DNA of 64,000 nt, taken from contig NC_045139.1 of NCBI RefSeq assembly GCF_008831285.2, positions 28,623,206-28,687,205 on the forward strand, written 5' to 3'. The position numbers were made by a program, and so were the translations under genes. Positions 20,655 to 33,467 of the stretch are shown one piece after another. The notes under the pieces are model-generated. The model was given only the letters and a program-made list of their open reading frames with translations. It ran no database searches and was not told the origin of the DNA. The DNA comes from Nymphaea colorata (Eukaryota > Streptophyta > Magnoliopsida > Nymphaeales > Nymphaeaceae). The first letter of the stretch is position 1. Every line of letters starts with the position of its first letter.

Positions 20655-23094
20655 ATGGGGAAGGACTCTAAGCCTAAAGAAAAAGGGAAGGGGAAGCAAA
20701 GTGGAAGTGGGGGCGACGAGATTGCTTCCAAGGGAAAGGGGAAAGGTGGGAAGTCTGATGGACTTGGTACCTGTACTTATGTGAAGGGTATTGATCTTCT
20801 CCATCTATTTTTCCTTTATTATACTCGCATGCGTGGGAATCACCCTTGAACTTCTGGAGTTATTCGATTTAAGCGGATTTGATCATGTATGGTGATACTA
20901 CCATCAAATTAGTTGACTGTTGGTAGGGGAGTTTGTTTTTCTCTAAAGTCCATTTTTCTGCTAGAATTTGAGTTATGTAAGGTGATACTGCAATGTGAGT
21001 GTCTATCTGTGAAGAGATGAAGAAGACCTGCAGCTGATTACGCTGTTACTTTTTCATTTAGATGCATAGCTTAGTGAATATTAGTTTAAGCTTGGTGATA
21101 GCTCATCCATCATCCATACTTCTGAAAATTTTGATAATATTATTTGCATTTTAATCTTGCATTCGCATTCCTTTCCTTTGAATATCTGAGGAGCCATCTC
21201 TTTCAGAAACTTTCATGAACAAATGATGCACTACATAATAATAATCAGAACGGCCATAGGAAAGCCTCCTGTCTTATTAATCGAACGCTTGCATCACCAG
21301 CTGCAGAAAAAATCCACTATGTTAACTTAATTTTCTTTTTTTGGAATTTCAAATTGTTTTAACTAAAAGAAAATTTAATTTCTTCATACATGATTTACGT
21401 AGACATACATGGAGAAAATTCTTAGGCTTCAGTTTCTTCATTAACCAAGTCACTGTGATTATGAAGTTAAAAGATACGAAAAAGAAAATGGTGCTAGTGG
21501 TAAGATACAATTGCCAGTACTAGTGGTTGATCAATACTGTATAAAGGTAAGATGTATATTCTTTTTAACAGGTAGCTTTTGATTGTTCAGGTGATTAGGA
21601 TAAACTTAGCAAGACAACGACAATGAAAATGTAGACCGCATGTACTGTTTACTTCAAACATGTTTGGGTTTTGAGGACCTGTGGACTGCACTCCTATCCC
21701 AGCTAAGGGAGCAGCTTAACCATGTCGGATTTATGTCCCTGCATGGAGAAAACTATTTTTTCATTTTAGTTTTCAGGTCACTGGCACCTGAAAATTTGCA
21801 ACTTTTCATTGCTTAGTTGTGGTTCAGGTGAAGATAATATGATCAGAATCCAATTCTACTCACTACCGCTGCATCTTGTTGGTAGTTGTTGCTTCTTCAT
21901 GTTAGCATTACTCAGAAGTTCTCTCTATTTGTATCCTGTGACTCCTGTTTGTAGTTCACCATTTCCTGGTGTGGATAAGCTAGATCCTGTATTTAATTGG
22001 ATGATGAGTTCTTTGTGTTGGTTGGCATCCTCTTTTATTTATCTAGATGGGTGAAACTAGTTGCGGTTGGAACTTCTCATCAATTTACAAGCTTGTGGTT
22101 AAGACAGCTAATTATTTTCCGTTCTTTGATAATCTATCCTCTTTTCTAGAGGCACTCTTTTGATGAATCTGAATAATGGATGTCCAATTGATGGATTAGC
22201 CGAAACCTGGCATTTTGCTAGACATGGAAGATGACAGAAATGATTATGCTCTTTTGCCTGTCACCAGTATCTTCAAACACTTAACCTTATGGATTGGCCC
22301 TTTCAGTTTCTGAATTAAGAATCCATATATTTTCAATAGCCATTAAAACATGTCCTTCTAAGCAGTCTATGCATGTGTCAGGAAGAGCTGTTTGAATATG
22401 AAAAATAGCTGATGCATCTGGAACTTGCAATCTGGCATTAATTGACATATTGTATCCACTTTCTATATGTTTCAGCAAGGCATGTATTATGCGAGAAGCA
22501 GGGGAAGATCAATGAAGCATATAAGAAGCTGGAGGAAGGTTGGCTGAGCAATGGAGACAAGGTCCCACCCGCTGAATTTGCAAAGGTAATGATGTTTTAT
22601 GCTTGTTCATATGTACTCGGTCCAGTCAACTATACGAGTTTGAGTCATTTGTCTGTTTGACTGTTAGAAAACTTAATGAGTACCATCTTTCTGTCAGATT
22701 GCTGCCGAATACTCTGAATGCCCATCAGGAAAGAAAGGTGGTGACCTAGGTTGGTTCCCCCGAGGAAAGATGGCAGGTCCATTCCAAGATGTCGCCTTCA
22801 GTACCCCTGTCGGGGCCACCAGTGCACCGTTTAAGTCCACGTACGTGTTATTCCAGTCATTCTATACGAAAAATAGGAGAAAATTCTGTTTTCTGAATGT
22901 TAATTGCTTCACAGCTGCACATATTCTGAATGACCCTAAGTATGTATAGATTTTAATTTATGCTTAGGACGGATTGAGTCGGTAGATGATTCTCATTGGT
23001 GATTGTTGGTTTCAAATTGTCCAAAGTCTCAGTTGTGAAAATTTTCTACAGGCATGGTTACCACATTATCCTCTGCGAGGGAAGGAAAAACTGA
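20655..23094 (+). CDS. PIN4: Parvulin-type peptidyl-prolyl cis-trans isomerase, PIN4/PAR14-like
   Basis: Four exons join in frame: 20655-20787, 22476-22585, 22698-22840 and 23052-23094, giving 142 residues. Residues 1-44 are a basic Lys/Gly/Ser-rich tail (repeated KGKGK). The rotamase domain runs from ARHVLCEKQGKINEAY (45 onward) through AEYSECPSGKKGGDLGWF and RGKMAGPFQ to the C-terminal THGYHIILCEG. These are hallmark parvulin segments, and the length equals that of plant and animal PIN4 proteins. The enzyme isomerises peptide bonds before proline; the PIN4 branch lacks a WW domain and does not need phosphorylated substrates, and in animals acts in nucleus and ribosome biogenesis. The first ATG preceding the basic tail is the start. 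The gene is complete, with a long first intron of 1688 bp. The gene symbol follows the animal name of the family. Confidence 0.95.
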
Positions 23095-25002
23095 ATGAAG
23101 CTCATGTCAGGTCTACAAGGAAAGTGTTGTTACGGTGTTAATGTTTCATGAGTTTGCAATGAGGATGTACTCTTACCATCTTGTTGACCCATCAGAGATT
23201 TTTTTTCATCCATAGCATGGATAAAAGCTGGAGTTGGGTTGAATGTATTTATGTAAGTTAGTTTTAGGTGTAATGGGCACACATAATTGCTTCTTCTGAT
23301 TTTAGTATTAAGGTAACTGTGTTGCTTCAAATGCATAAGTTGTCGCACCACATACCACGACTAGACGACTGCGAGATTGTGGATATGGATCCTGGCGTAT
23401 GACGGGACTGGTCTTGGGTTGCAAAGTTGTTTTAGCTTGATTACTTAGACTAGAAGTGGGGAAGTAAATGCAACCATACGAAACGTTCTCATACAAACGC
23501 AAATACAGAAGTTCTTGAATGTATTCTGTAGGCCTAACAGGCTAACACCTCTCAAATTTCGTGAATCTTCAATTAGTTCAAAGGAATCCGATTGAACATT
23601 TGGAATTTTTGAGCTCGATTTTCACACCCAAAAAATAATGTTCAGGGTAACAAAATACGCACTCAAAGTTAAGGCGTGATTGATTGTTCAGACATTTTGT
23701 GCTTTGAACAATGTTGTAAAAATCAAGATTGAGTGTCATAAACATGGATACCAATTCAATAAATGAAGTAAATAATTGTTGAGTTGTACATTTTTGTATA
23801 CATTTAAGAAAAGTAAGAATATATGAAAGATAGTTGAACAAAAGCCTCAAAACGTTTTCAAAATAATGAAAAATAAGTCGTGTAAAACACGTGAGACCCT
23901 TTCATATGTTTTCGATATTGATGCGTCTTTCCAGGAACGACGGGGCTCATGAGAAGCATACTACTCTTACAAAACCACCACTTGAACTTACAGAAGCGCT
24001 GCGACCCGACCAGAAGCCAGAGTGTTACAAAGAACACTAAGGTATTCAATCCCGCCGCTGAGATGCTCAGTTGACTCCTTCCCCTTGATAGGAAGATGGC
24101 TGATTAATGCGAATGGGTGTCAGCCTCGCTGCTCGGAAAGGGCACGTTTGATGCATGAATATGATACTGTAGTTCGACAAAAAAAATTCAAATTTTTAAA
24201 AATTTGTCCTCCCCATCAAACAAGGGAGTGAAAAAATGCCCGTTGAGTTGATTTCCGGAATTATTATTCCTGAAATATCTTTCCACCCTCGGAGGTGGAA
24301 AAATTTTTCCGGAGAAGAAAAAATGCCCGTTGGCTTCCTTCTCCGTCTTGTTGCGAGAGGAAGGAAGAAGGGACGGCAGGATTCTGGAGTAGCGGGAGAG
24401 GGTTTCTCTTCGTCTCCCCCTTCCTCTGCTTTCCTCTTCTCTCCCCCGGACGTCTCGGCCGACGGCAATAGAGGTAAAACCCTAACCCGCGTCCTTCCTT
24501 TCCTTTGTTCTCTCCCTTCCCTTCTTCTGTTGTTCTCTTCACTGGTTGTCCCTGGGTTTCTTTCTCTTCAAGTTTCTGTATTCCTATGCTTTCTTTTCTG
24601 CTTCAGCATTATTATCGGGTTCGATTCATACCATTTTTATGTGAGATGAACTACACGAGCGTTACCCTTAAAAGGTAGCGCCCAAATCTCGCATTGCCTA
24701 CGGAGTGCTCTTTCCTTTTGCCCAGTTTCATTTTTCATTTTTCGTTGGTGTCGATTTATGGGATGCATGTGCCATCCAGCCTGTGATCTTGACGATGGGT
24801 TTCTTGCTTCTTTGATGCCTGTATGTTTTATCTACGTAGTTTCATTCGTTTTTGCCAACAGTGCTTTTCTCTTCTCTTGTACTTCTGTTGTCGTGCTCCT
24901 CCCAAAAACTCTGTCGGGAACTTGTTTGTTTCCCTATCTTTGACCTGTTGTTGCATTAATTTCGTTCCCCCTTACTTTTTTATTACGTTTTCTGTTCAAA
25001 CA
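23095..25002. other. Intergenic region, with promoter-like part near 24370-24480
   Basis: No exon is recognised. A 16-bp direct repeat (24230-24245 and 24317-24332) flanks an 87-bp period segment. 24370-24480 is C/T-rich, ends in AGAGGTAAAACCC and looks like the first, untranslated exon and donor of a plant gene; it could be the leader of the lipoate ligase gene or of the ABCF fragment. Confidence 0.4.
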
Positions 25003-25262
25003 ATCGAACAATGTTGATGTGGGCATTGACATGGGTACAAGGGTGGAAATTGTTGGGCCCAATGGAGCTGGAAAATCAACCTTGCTGAATCTACTAGCAG
25101 GTGATCTGCAACCTACAGAAGGAGAGGTTAGGAGAAGCCAGAAATTGAGAATTGGCAGATATTCTCAATATTTTGTTGATCTGTTGACCATGGAAGAGAA
25201 CCCTGTCCAGTATCTTCTGAGGCTGCATCCTGCTCAGGAAGTGTTTAGCGAGCAGAAGGCTT
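25003..25262 (+). pseudogene. Fragment of ABCF-type (GCN-like) ATPase
   Basis: About 85 codons read [11 protein letters not shown], then the Walker A motif GPNGAGKS, then [25 protein letters not shown] and the stretch up to LRLHP. This is the start of the second nucleotide-binding domain of plant soluble ABCF proteins, which act with ribosomes or stress kinases rather than in transport. The LSGGQ signature, Walker B and the first ATPase domain are all absent, and similarity stops about 25262, where the frame runs on 20 bases into unrelated sequence and a stop. No further pieces are seen on either side. It is an orphan, probably retro- or transposon-captured, copy; it cannot hydrolyse ATP on its own. 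Confidence 0.8.
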
Positions 25263-25640
25263 CATTTTTATTGCCTTTCTATTAAATTATGCATGTTTAG
25301 TTATTGTGTAATATTAGTCGAGTATAATTCTTTTCTGTTGTATTATACTGTAATTATGGTTTTGCAAGAATTCATCTGTATCGCTGTTTTTCTGCTCGAT
25401 TTTGTCATCAATGTGTATGCGAGAATGCAAGCCCTAACACTAACAGGAGTAGTCTCTTCTTCACACAGATAGCTGCTTTCTGCTTCATACAAATTATCCT
25501 GCTAATTGCATATCCTACACATCGAATTATTTGCAAATCATATTGAAGAATGTATGTTGTTTCACAAATACGAACAGACAATAGCCTGAGAGCAAGCTAC
25601 AAGTGGAGCAGCCAGGTTGATTTACCAGAGAGGAAGAGAG

Positions 25641-28600
25641 ATGAGTGCGGTGTGTATCAGCAAAACAGGAGATCTGCCATTGATTAATCTCCTCAGGTTT
25701 AAGGGGAAACCCATCTTTGATCAGCTCATCCTGGAGGAGAAACTTCTTCGCAGATCGTCTGATAATTGGTGCATCGTCAATGATGGGACTGACCGTCCTA
25801 CCATCGTCTCGGGACTCTCAGGGTAAGCCATCCTCTTCTCTTAGAAACCCAAATGCCTAAATGAGGATAATATTCAAGTCCTCCAATGGAAGTGTTATGG
25901 TTCAAAATTTTGCTTCTAAGACACTTCTAACTGCCACTAGTCTCTCTCTGTTCTTCCCTCACTCTAGGTTACACTTGCAAAGTGTGATGTGGAGAGATCT
26001 CCCATCCTTCAATTTTACATTTGTATATATGGTTTATCATTTTTTCTTTGCAATGATTTATACAAATCAATAATTTTTCCAGCAAATATCTGCAGGAAAT
26101 TGTCCCAGCTTATTGAAGTTGAGAAGGTTATGAATGAGGGTATACCTGTAATTAGAAGATTCAGTGGAGGTGGAACTGTAATTGTTGATAATGGTACTAT
26201 CTTCGTGACATTCATCTGCAACAAAGGTGCCATAGACCAATTGCAGCCTTTCCCACAACCAATTATGTCCTGGACCGGTCAGTTCTATTCTCAAGTTCTT
26301 GGAGGAGCTCATAAGTTCAATCTTCGTGAGAACGGTAGGTAGAACTGTCTATTCTTGGCTGAAATGTATGATACCTGGTGCTTTCTCTAAGCACTTTAGT
26401 GTAATGAGTTGGAACAATCAAAAGGTTTGTCAAAGTTTTCAGACGAAATTTTATGAGCCTCATCCTACTCAAATGTGAATGCACTCCTCTACTTTTTATC
26501 CTTCTTAACATCAAGTATGTCCTAAAGCAACATAATATGGTTTCGTTGTGATATAAATGTACAGACTGAAAATGTATGTCCTATGTAACAGCTGGCAACT
26601 TTTTCTCTTGTATTGTAGAATCCATGTTCATTTTTACTTTCTAGATGTTTGTTTGAGCCTGTAAGAAGCACAGGTCATTTTATCTCACTTGTATATACAA
26701 GTATGAAGCACCTTGTATGAATTAGGCATCTTGCCTTTCTAAATAATGCTTCAAAATACTTTTCTTAGGTATATAATGTAAGAGAGGATTCTCTTTTTAG
26801 GGAGAAATGTTATTCTCAGCAATGCTTCTTTGCATGTGTTTGTGCTTCTTTATTATTTGAATAAGGCCCTGAAGTGCCAGACGCCACTCAATTTGGTGCT
26901 GTCTGTGAAGTTCACCAGGACCATGTTATAAGCATGGGCATGTTGTCTTCACCCACCTAATAAAGTACATGCTGTGAAAAATCATAAGCACTTGATACAT
27001 TTCAATTCCTTTTGTCCCACACTGGGATGCCTATTCTAATGCACTAGGTTTTGCTTGCTTTTCAGACTATTGCTTTGGTGATCACAAATTTGGTGGAAAT
27101 GCACAATCAATAACGAAGAGCCGATGGGTTCACCACACTTCATTCTTGTGGGACTTCGATACCCATAATATGTCATACCTGACATATCCATTAAAGACGC
27201 CTAAATATCGATTGGTATGGTTACCTCATGGCAGGTCGTTTTATCTTGTTTATAAACATTTTACTTTAGATTTAGCTTTAGGTTTACAATATGTTCCTGC
27301 ATATACTGCAGTCAGAACATGGTTCCTTTACTACAGTGACATGATGGGTGCTGATGTTCAACATGATAATCTGAGTGAAACACATCCTATGTGGTGAACT
27401 TATTTGTCTATAACTTCCTCTTTTCTTTTTTATAATTTTCTTTTGTGAGGGCTTTGTCATTGTTTAGAATATTATATGAACTTGGTTTGGCTTCTGTTGC
27501 TTTTAAGCTTAGATATCTTATTTGAATCTTCGCCACAAGATTATATTTATGCCTTACTGATTTTTTGGAAAATATGGGAATAATTAGCTTTAATAAACAA
27601 TAGAAGCACACAAATACATTGATATTTGTCTTCTTGCATATGTTTCATTGTACTTCGAGAGGCTGTCCATGGTGGATTATCGTAAAGATTTTGATAACTG
27701 CATCAGTACAGTAATATAAAAGCTAGGCCTAACAAGTAACAAGTGGTTGCACACATACAACCCTGATGGAGAATATGGAAACACTAGGTTTGCTATGAAA
27801 CCTGGGGGACACCACCAATCACGGTACCAAACCATTATCCTAATCTGTCTACCAAGCATCAGCTGAATGTTAAAAATAGTTTCAATTTCCTATAGGGCAT
27901 AATTTGCTTTGAAGATCCCTTGATGCTCATAGTAAGTTTTTATTGATTTGCCTTGTAAGGTTAATGCAAAAGCTATTCTAGGGAAGCACAATGCATTTTA
28001 TAATATACGGCATATGAGTTCCTTTTTCCCTTCTCGTTCTTTTTTTTGGTTGGCGGGAGAAAAAGTGGATTTGATTTATTTTACTTGAATGATAAGTTCA
28101 GTATCCTAAGTGACCAGATCGAGATCAGTTCACTCAACGAAACGAGTGAGGTGCTGGAAGGCTAAGTTAGGAGAACGTGCTCTGAGATCAGCGCATGGTG
28201 AGTTGGTCTCCAGCACTTCCTGAGTTCTCACAATTCACTTCCACCGAACGTTGGTCACTACAAAGCATGTGAAAATTACTAAGTCAATTTTTGCACTTTG
28301 TGTACTCTGCTACATGCAATTTCTGCATTCTAGGTATATGATGTAAAGGAAGCAGATCTGCTGCATTGCAGTCAAATTTTTTCCCTCTTCGTACCTTCTG
28401 ATAATCTTCCTTTATGTTGATCTTGATTGTACATTCAGGAGAGGAACCACATTGACTTTTTGTGCCCAATGAGAAGTATCTTGCTATCAAGATCGGAATT
28501 TATCAGGAAAACCATCTCCGTTTTGGAAAATCATTTCTGTGTAAAGCCCATGGAGTTGGATGAGATCAAAACAGATGCAAACGATACAAATGAAGAACAT

Positions 28601-28657
28601 CAATACTCGACCAAGCTCATGACTTTTGAAGATTTAGGGAAGGCGCTTGCTTCGTAA
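25641..28657 (+). CDS. LPLA: Lipoate-protein ligase A-like protein
   Basis: Four exons join in frame: 25641-25822, 26096-26334, 27066-27214 and 28439-28657, giving 262 residues, the usual size of this plant family. Members join lipoate or octanoate to lysines of 2-oxoacid dehydrogenase and glycine cleavage subunits; the plant homologue works in mitochondria. Motifs of the biotin/lipoate ligase fold are present: RRFSGGGTVIVDNGT (81-95, substrate pocket) and FGDHKFGGNAQSITKSRW (144-161), in which K148 sits where the catalytic lysine is expected, followed by HHTSFLWD. The ATG at 25641 is the first in the conserved frame; the N-terminus has no obvious long presequence, so an upstream leader exon or internal targeting is possible. 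A degenerate ABCF fragment and a promoter-like region lie upstream. All introns are GT-AG and the frame is open, so it appears functional. Confidence 0.92.
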
Positions 28658-31216
28658 CTTCATTTAGGGCAAACTGAGGGATCAATTGCTGCGAAATCTT
28701 CAGGTTCTTTTTTTTTTTCTTCAATGTGGGAGGATGGATTATTCTTGCCTTGATGTTCTTATTGTATGAAATGCTTATAAGTTATAATGATTTAAAAATT
28801 TTGGGTAATGCCAAGAGGGCTTCTATTTATGACATAATTAATGCTTGCATATGACGTTTTGAGCAGCGTTGAACGATGTTTTCCTTCAAGAAGGGAACCA
28901 TGCTGTAAGAAGAAATAAGTGGTGGCAAAAGGGTCGTACTGGCATTTGGTATACATTCCTTCTTCTTGTCTTCTCTTCTCGTAGCTTTTTTTTTTTTTTC
29001 CTTTTTGTAGCTTGGATGGTGGAGGTACCCCGCATACTGGACGTTCAGCACACTTCTTTTTCAAATCCTGTTTTTTTTCTTTTTTTTTTTGGAGTAAGGG
29101 GCTCCGTTTTTCGGTCATCAGTTTTATTGTCTAAGCCGGAAGATGATACTGAAAACCACAGGTATCTGAAAGCTCACCATTGATGCGTTGTACTGTGGCT
29201 CTTTCTGTAGGCATAGAAAGTGAAAAATTATAAGGATGCTTACATTTTGATGCACACAACTAAGAATCTTTGGCTTTGAAAAAGTTTCTTTCAACTGCCT
29301 ATATGTTGTAATCTGTTTCTTAATTCTTGTATGTAAATGAAAGACTTCGAAACTTGAATCTGTTCTGTTCTTGTTATACGTCAAAAGTTAAACACGCTTT
29401 TTTGTGTAATTTTTTCTGTAATGCGTACACATACAGAGGGTTCCTCTAAAACGCTAGCCTGCAGATGAAGCGCCTCAGGAGCACACCACGTGCGCAGGGG
29501 AAAGCAGAGTAGGACTGTAGGAGTTACCCATTTTCGCGGACATGACACGCTTTGATAGCGAAGATGGCATACCGGACTACCTTTTGCCCACTTTAGATGC
29601 TGCTTTAATCCCTACTGTTCTTGCATTTGATGAAAAAACCTCAAGTTCCTTAATTGCATATGAGGCATCCCATGCGCGAAAAGGTCGAAGGGTCGAGTGA
29701 TCAACACAAAATGGCCTCCGTTATACTGTTTTGGTTGCTTCTTGACATCATCTTAGGTTCCCATGCTTTTTGACCCATCTCCTTCCAAAATGCAAAGTAT
29801 GCTTTCGGTGTCGTCGAGGCTCTTGGCAATGGCAAAAGAAGATCGATCGAGTTGCATCCACACAAAGGCACAACCTTAGAGGGCGTTGGAGTTGTTGCGC
29901 AGACAGGCCTGTATCAAACCCTCGACCCAAAGCTCCTACTTAGCCGGATATTGTTGGCAGGATATTTTGATTCAGCTACTTAGACCGCCATCTCCCTCTT
30001 GCTCTGGCACCTGGAGTTAACCGGGAAAGCTACCGCATGACCGGCTTTGTAATGATTGATTGCTGGGAAAAATAAGGGCGCCCATAAATGCGGTGTCAAA
30101 AGGATTGGATGATTCTCCAACCAAACAATCTCAAACCTCGCAGTCCCATTAAATACACGCGACTGAAACCCCTCCGTTCCCGCCAAAAGCTTCATCTTCT
30201 TTGTCTTCCTCGACCGATTTACAGGTTCCTGCTTCAGCATCTCACCGAAGACCAGAAACATACGAAGGATGTAGATAAAGGGTGGTCTCCGTTATGGATT
30301 TTAGACCTTGATTTGATTTGCCGCAAGGGCCAGGGGTGGGCGTCCCACCTGGGGTGAAGCAATGACGGAGGTGAAGCGGTCCGACTTTTTGTCTGCTATC
30401 TGTGGTAAGGGCCATCCTATTCTTAGGTCAAGATCCTCAGCTTCAAACACGCTCTCGACGAGAAGTGACCATAGCAGAGGAGCCGCTGGCTGGTAACTTG
30501 CAGACACACCCGAGGGGGAGCGGAGGTTTGATGTGTGCATTTCACTTCACAAGCCCTGCCGATCTAACTAACGGTCCCCACCTTCCCTCTCAGAGATGTT
30601 GTATTGTAGGACCCCATGGCTTTCAGATCGCTCAAATTAAATGACCAGTTGAGACGCATTGTACAGACTCCAGTAGAGTGCGCTGTGCTCCAAGAGGATG
30701 CTTTTGGTTGGAGACGGCCATCCCGGTGAAGGGGACAGAGGTCGTCGGTCCGATGCTAAATTCAAACGCAGGCTCTAAAATGTCTTTTCACGAGATGCGA
30801 GCTGCATCTGTAATAATAGTCCGAATCTCAAATCAGAGATTCTCTTTCGTTTTCCTTTGATGGGCAAATCTATGAAAATTGCACGTAAAATCAAGATTTA
30901 AGGAGATTCAAGTGCCCGAACGCCTGGACAGTACGAACATTTAAGTTCAAATATATCTCTTTGTTCATTTCCCCCTTAGGAAGCCGATTTCACTGAAGCC
31001 GGTAAGTGGGTGCATACTGAAGAAAGAAAATAAAAAAGAAAGGGGATTGCCCATAACAAACCACCACCACCCTCTTTTTTTTTCCCTCTCCTAATATATC
31101 GTCACATTTTCACATCAAAACAGCGTCCCTTTTTCCCTCTTTCGGCATTGGTCTTTCCCCTGAAATTAAGATGCACATCACCATCCTCAAAAATTTTAAG
31201 GGCTTCATTTACTCTG
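28658..31216. other. 3' UTR of the ligase gene and intergenic DNA
   Basis: The ligase 3' UTR probably extends to about 28800 or to 29180. The rest shows T-runs, short open frames without family likeness and moderately GC-rich stretches near 29440-30800 that may be decayed coding or repeat sequence. I recognise no gene. Confidence 0.4.
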
Positions 31217-33467
31217 TCACGTAGTAGCACCTACACCAAGGAAATCAATGAATGCAGGAGAGATTTTATCAAAAGGGATGTTCTTCTTGTTGTCTGCTGT
31301 AGAGGCATCCTGGGTGACCGAGATCTCTGATGAAGGTGAGGCAGGGTAATAACCGAGGTCCCTCCTCATCCTCACTGGTGGAAGAGGCGGGTGTTGGTGG
31401 TAGAAACCAGTATGGGGGTCATTAGACATATCCCAGCAGCTGCCACCATCAATAGAAAAGCCTGTCCCATGACCATTCTTGAAACCTGCAACCAGAGAGG
31501 GTTACGTAGCTGTCGAAGAAGGAACAAAGTGCTAGGATGTATTTTTAGCAAAACCGGAAAAAAGTGGAGTTTGCCATGTTTTGATGACAAGTTGTGTTGG
31601 ACGGAAAGTGTGATGCCCTTATAAACAACTGGCTCCTGTTTCTGGTTCTGGGACCATTTTTGTGCTCAGGAGACAGAGGGCAGGCTCGTCAATTGTTAGC
31701 TAGTTGTCCCCTAAGAACTAGGACCATGATCACCCATAAAGGCAAGAAACCGTCCACAAGAACATGATCCTTGAAGAAAGGATATCTGACTTGGAATAGA
31801 TTTTAGCAAAAGCGGTGTGCTCTGTGCTCTAAGAAAAAGAAAAGTTACTTTTAAGTTGGCACAAGAACAACTCGTTTTGCTTGTGAACTCTGGAAGGAGT
31901 CAAGATATTTATCTTTTGCTTGTGAACTCTGGAAGGAGTCAATATATTAAAAAAGGGTGGAAACAAACTCCAAGCATGAGCACGGAAACACAAAACGAGT
32001 GAAGGAAGAAAAAGAAGGTCAAGTTCTAAACGGAAATTGATGTTCCACCTTCAAACAAACAACATAATAGCACTCACTAGACCTCTCATGTGTGTTGATA
32101 AACGCTCAAGAACACTTACTCGATAGGAAATCAAATGGTGGCTGTTGCGGCGTCATATAGGTGATGCTACTGCTTGAGCCAAACGACATGCGTCCACAGC
32201 TTGAAAGGGAGTCGTCTTCCCTAACACCAGAATTTTGCCAAGGTTGAGATTTTAAACAGGATGAGCTACTAAAACAGCAAGGATTTGACTACGAATGTAT
32301 TCATTCCTCTTCTCTATCTAACCGTGAGAACGTAGCCAGGGGCTCAGGTAGCATCTAACCTTCTGTCAGCAGACTGGTTCAGCTTTCTCCTTCTGTAAGC
32401 ATTGGACTGCTCTCTGTATTTCCTAGCCATGATCACGTGCCAGTGGTTCTTGACTGCATTGTCTGTCCTGCCAGGAAACAGTCTAGCGATCATGGCCCAT
32501 TTGTTCCCATAAAGCCTGTGCGCAGCCATTAGCCTCTCTTCTTCTTCTTCACTGAAGGCTCTACGGTTGATTCTCGGATCCAATTGATTAAACCATCTCA
32601 GCCTACAACTTTTACCTTTATGACCAGAAAAAGGAGAATATTACATCACGAGAGAGAGAGAGAGCAGGAGACGTCAAATAGTGTGACGAAAAGAAAAGCC
32701 ATAACATGGATATACATGTATTTCCGGATAAGATATACATGTTTCTCGAATCAACAAATCCTTCAGCTAAATGTAGGACTTTCCATTGGTCTGCCTTTCC
32801 AGAAGATGACTAGTAAGGCAATATGAAGGAAACCACATTTTAGCAATTTCTTGTTCCATAGAAGGCAAAATCAATGACTAGAATCGTGGCACAGCTGGGA
32901 TCAAGTGAATATAACAGAAACGATTTTCATCGACAGGAAAAAGAAAAATTCTTTCTGGTCAGAGTTTATAAAGTTTTATTCAAAAGTCATTTACTACAAC
33001 AGTAAAGACAACTGATCAAAAGCATCCACATCTTTATATAAGGCGTTATTACCTGATCTTCCTTCTAGTTTCTCTGCTATGAGGTTCCAGTTCTGAGGCC
33101 CATAGAGAGCAACAAGCTCTTTAAGTTTTGCATCCTCGGCTGGTCTCCAATGTCCTCTGGCGCAGAGCTTAGTGGTACCCTTCCCAACAGAAGAATTATC
33201 ATTGTCCTGCACTTCCTCACTAGGTATGTCTTCAAAGGCGTTGTAGCCTTCACTTGAATCACAGCCTTTGGTAATGTTACAGTTTTCCGTAAATGGCAAG
33301 TTCCAAGTTTTCAGACCTTGTTTGCTTGATGAAGCTCCCCAAATCTGAACGGTCAAGTCACTTCTGCAATAACTATCACAAGAAGAGGAGGCTGAGCCAC
33401 CATAGCATAGATTAATGGCGGCCTCATTTCCAGAGAAGTCGCCAGACGCATCTGCAAACATACCCAT
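31217..33467 (-). CDS. R2R3-MYB transcription factor (MYB52/54/105/117-like)
   Basis: Four minus-strand exons join in frame: 33467-33053, 32615-32360, 32220-32120 and 31485-31217, giving 346 residues. The R2 repeat (about 103-153) carries W107, W127 and W146; R3 (about 156-205) has F159, W178 and W197, the normal plant pattern with the first R3 tryptophan replaced. [33 protein letters not shown] and [10 protein letters not shown] are typical of subgroup 21, whose members regulate organ boundaries, branching or secondary wall formation. A 100-residue Ser/Cys/Asp-rich N-terminus precedes the MYB domain, as in that clade. The C-terminus ends [13 protein letters not shown]. The start is the first ATG after an in-frame TGA. 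The domain is split by an intron at G139 in R2, a usual position. Intron 3 holds a 39-bp period duplication. Nuclear, DNA-binding; targets are not deducible here. Confidence 0.94.

Noticed and set aside
26860-26950. Possible extra exon in the ligase gene (GCCCTGAAGTGCCAGACG)
   Set aside because: Exons 26096-26334 and 27066-27214 already join in the right phase with a continuous conserved domain; an insert would break it.
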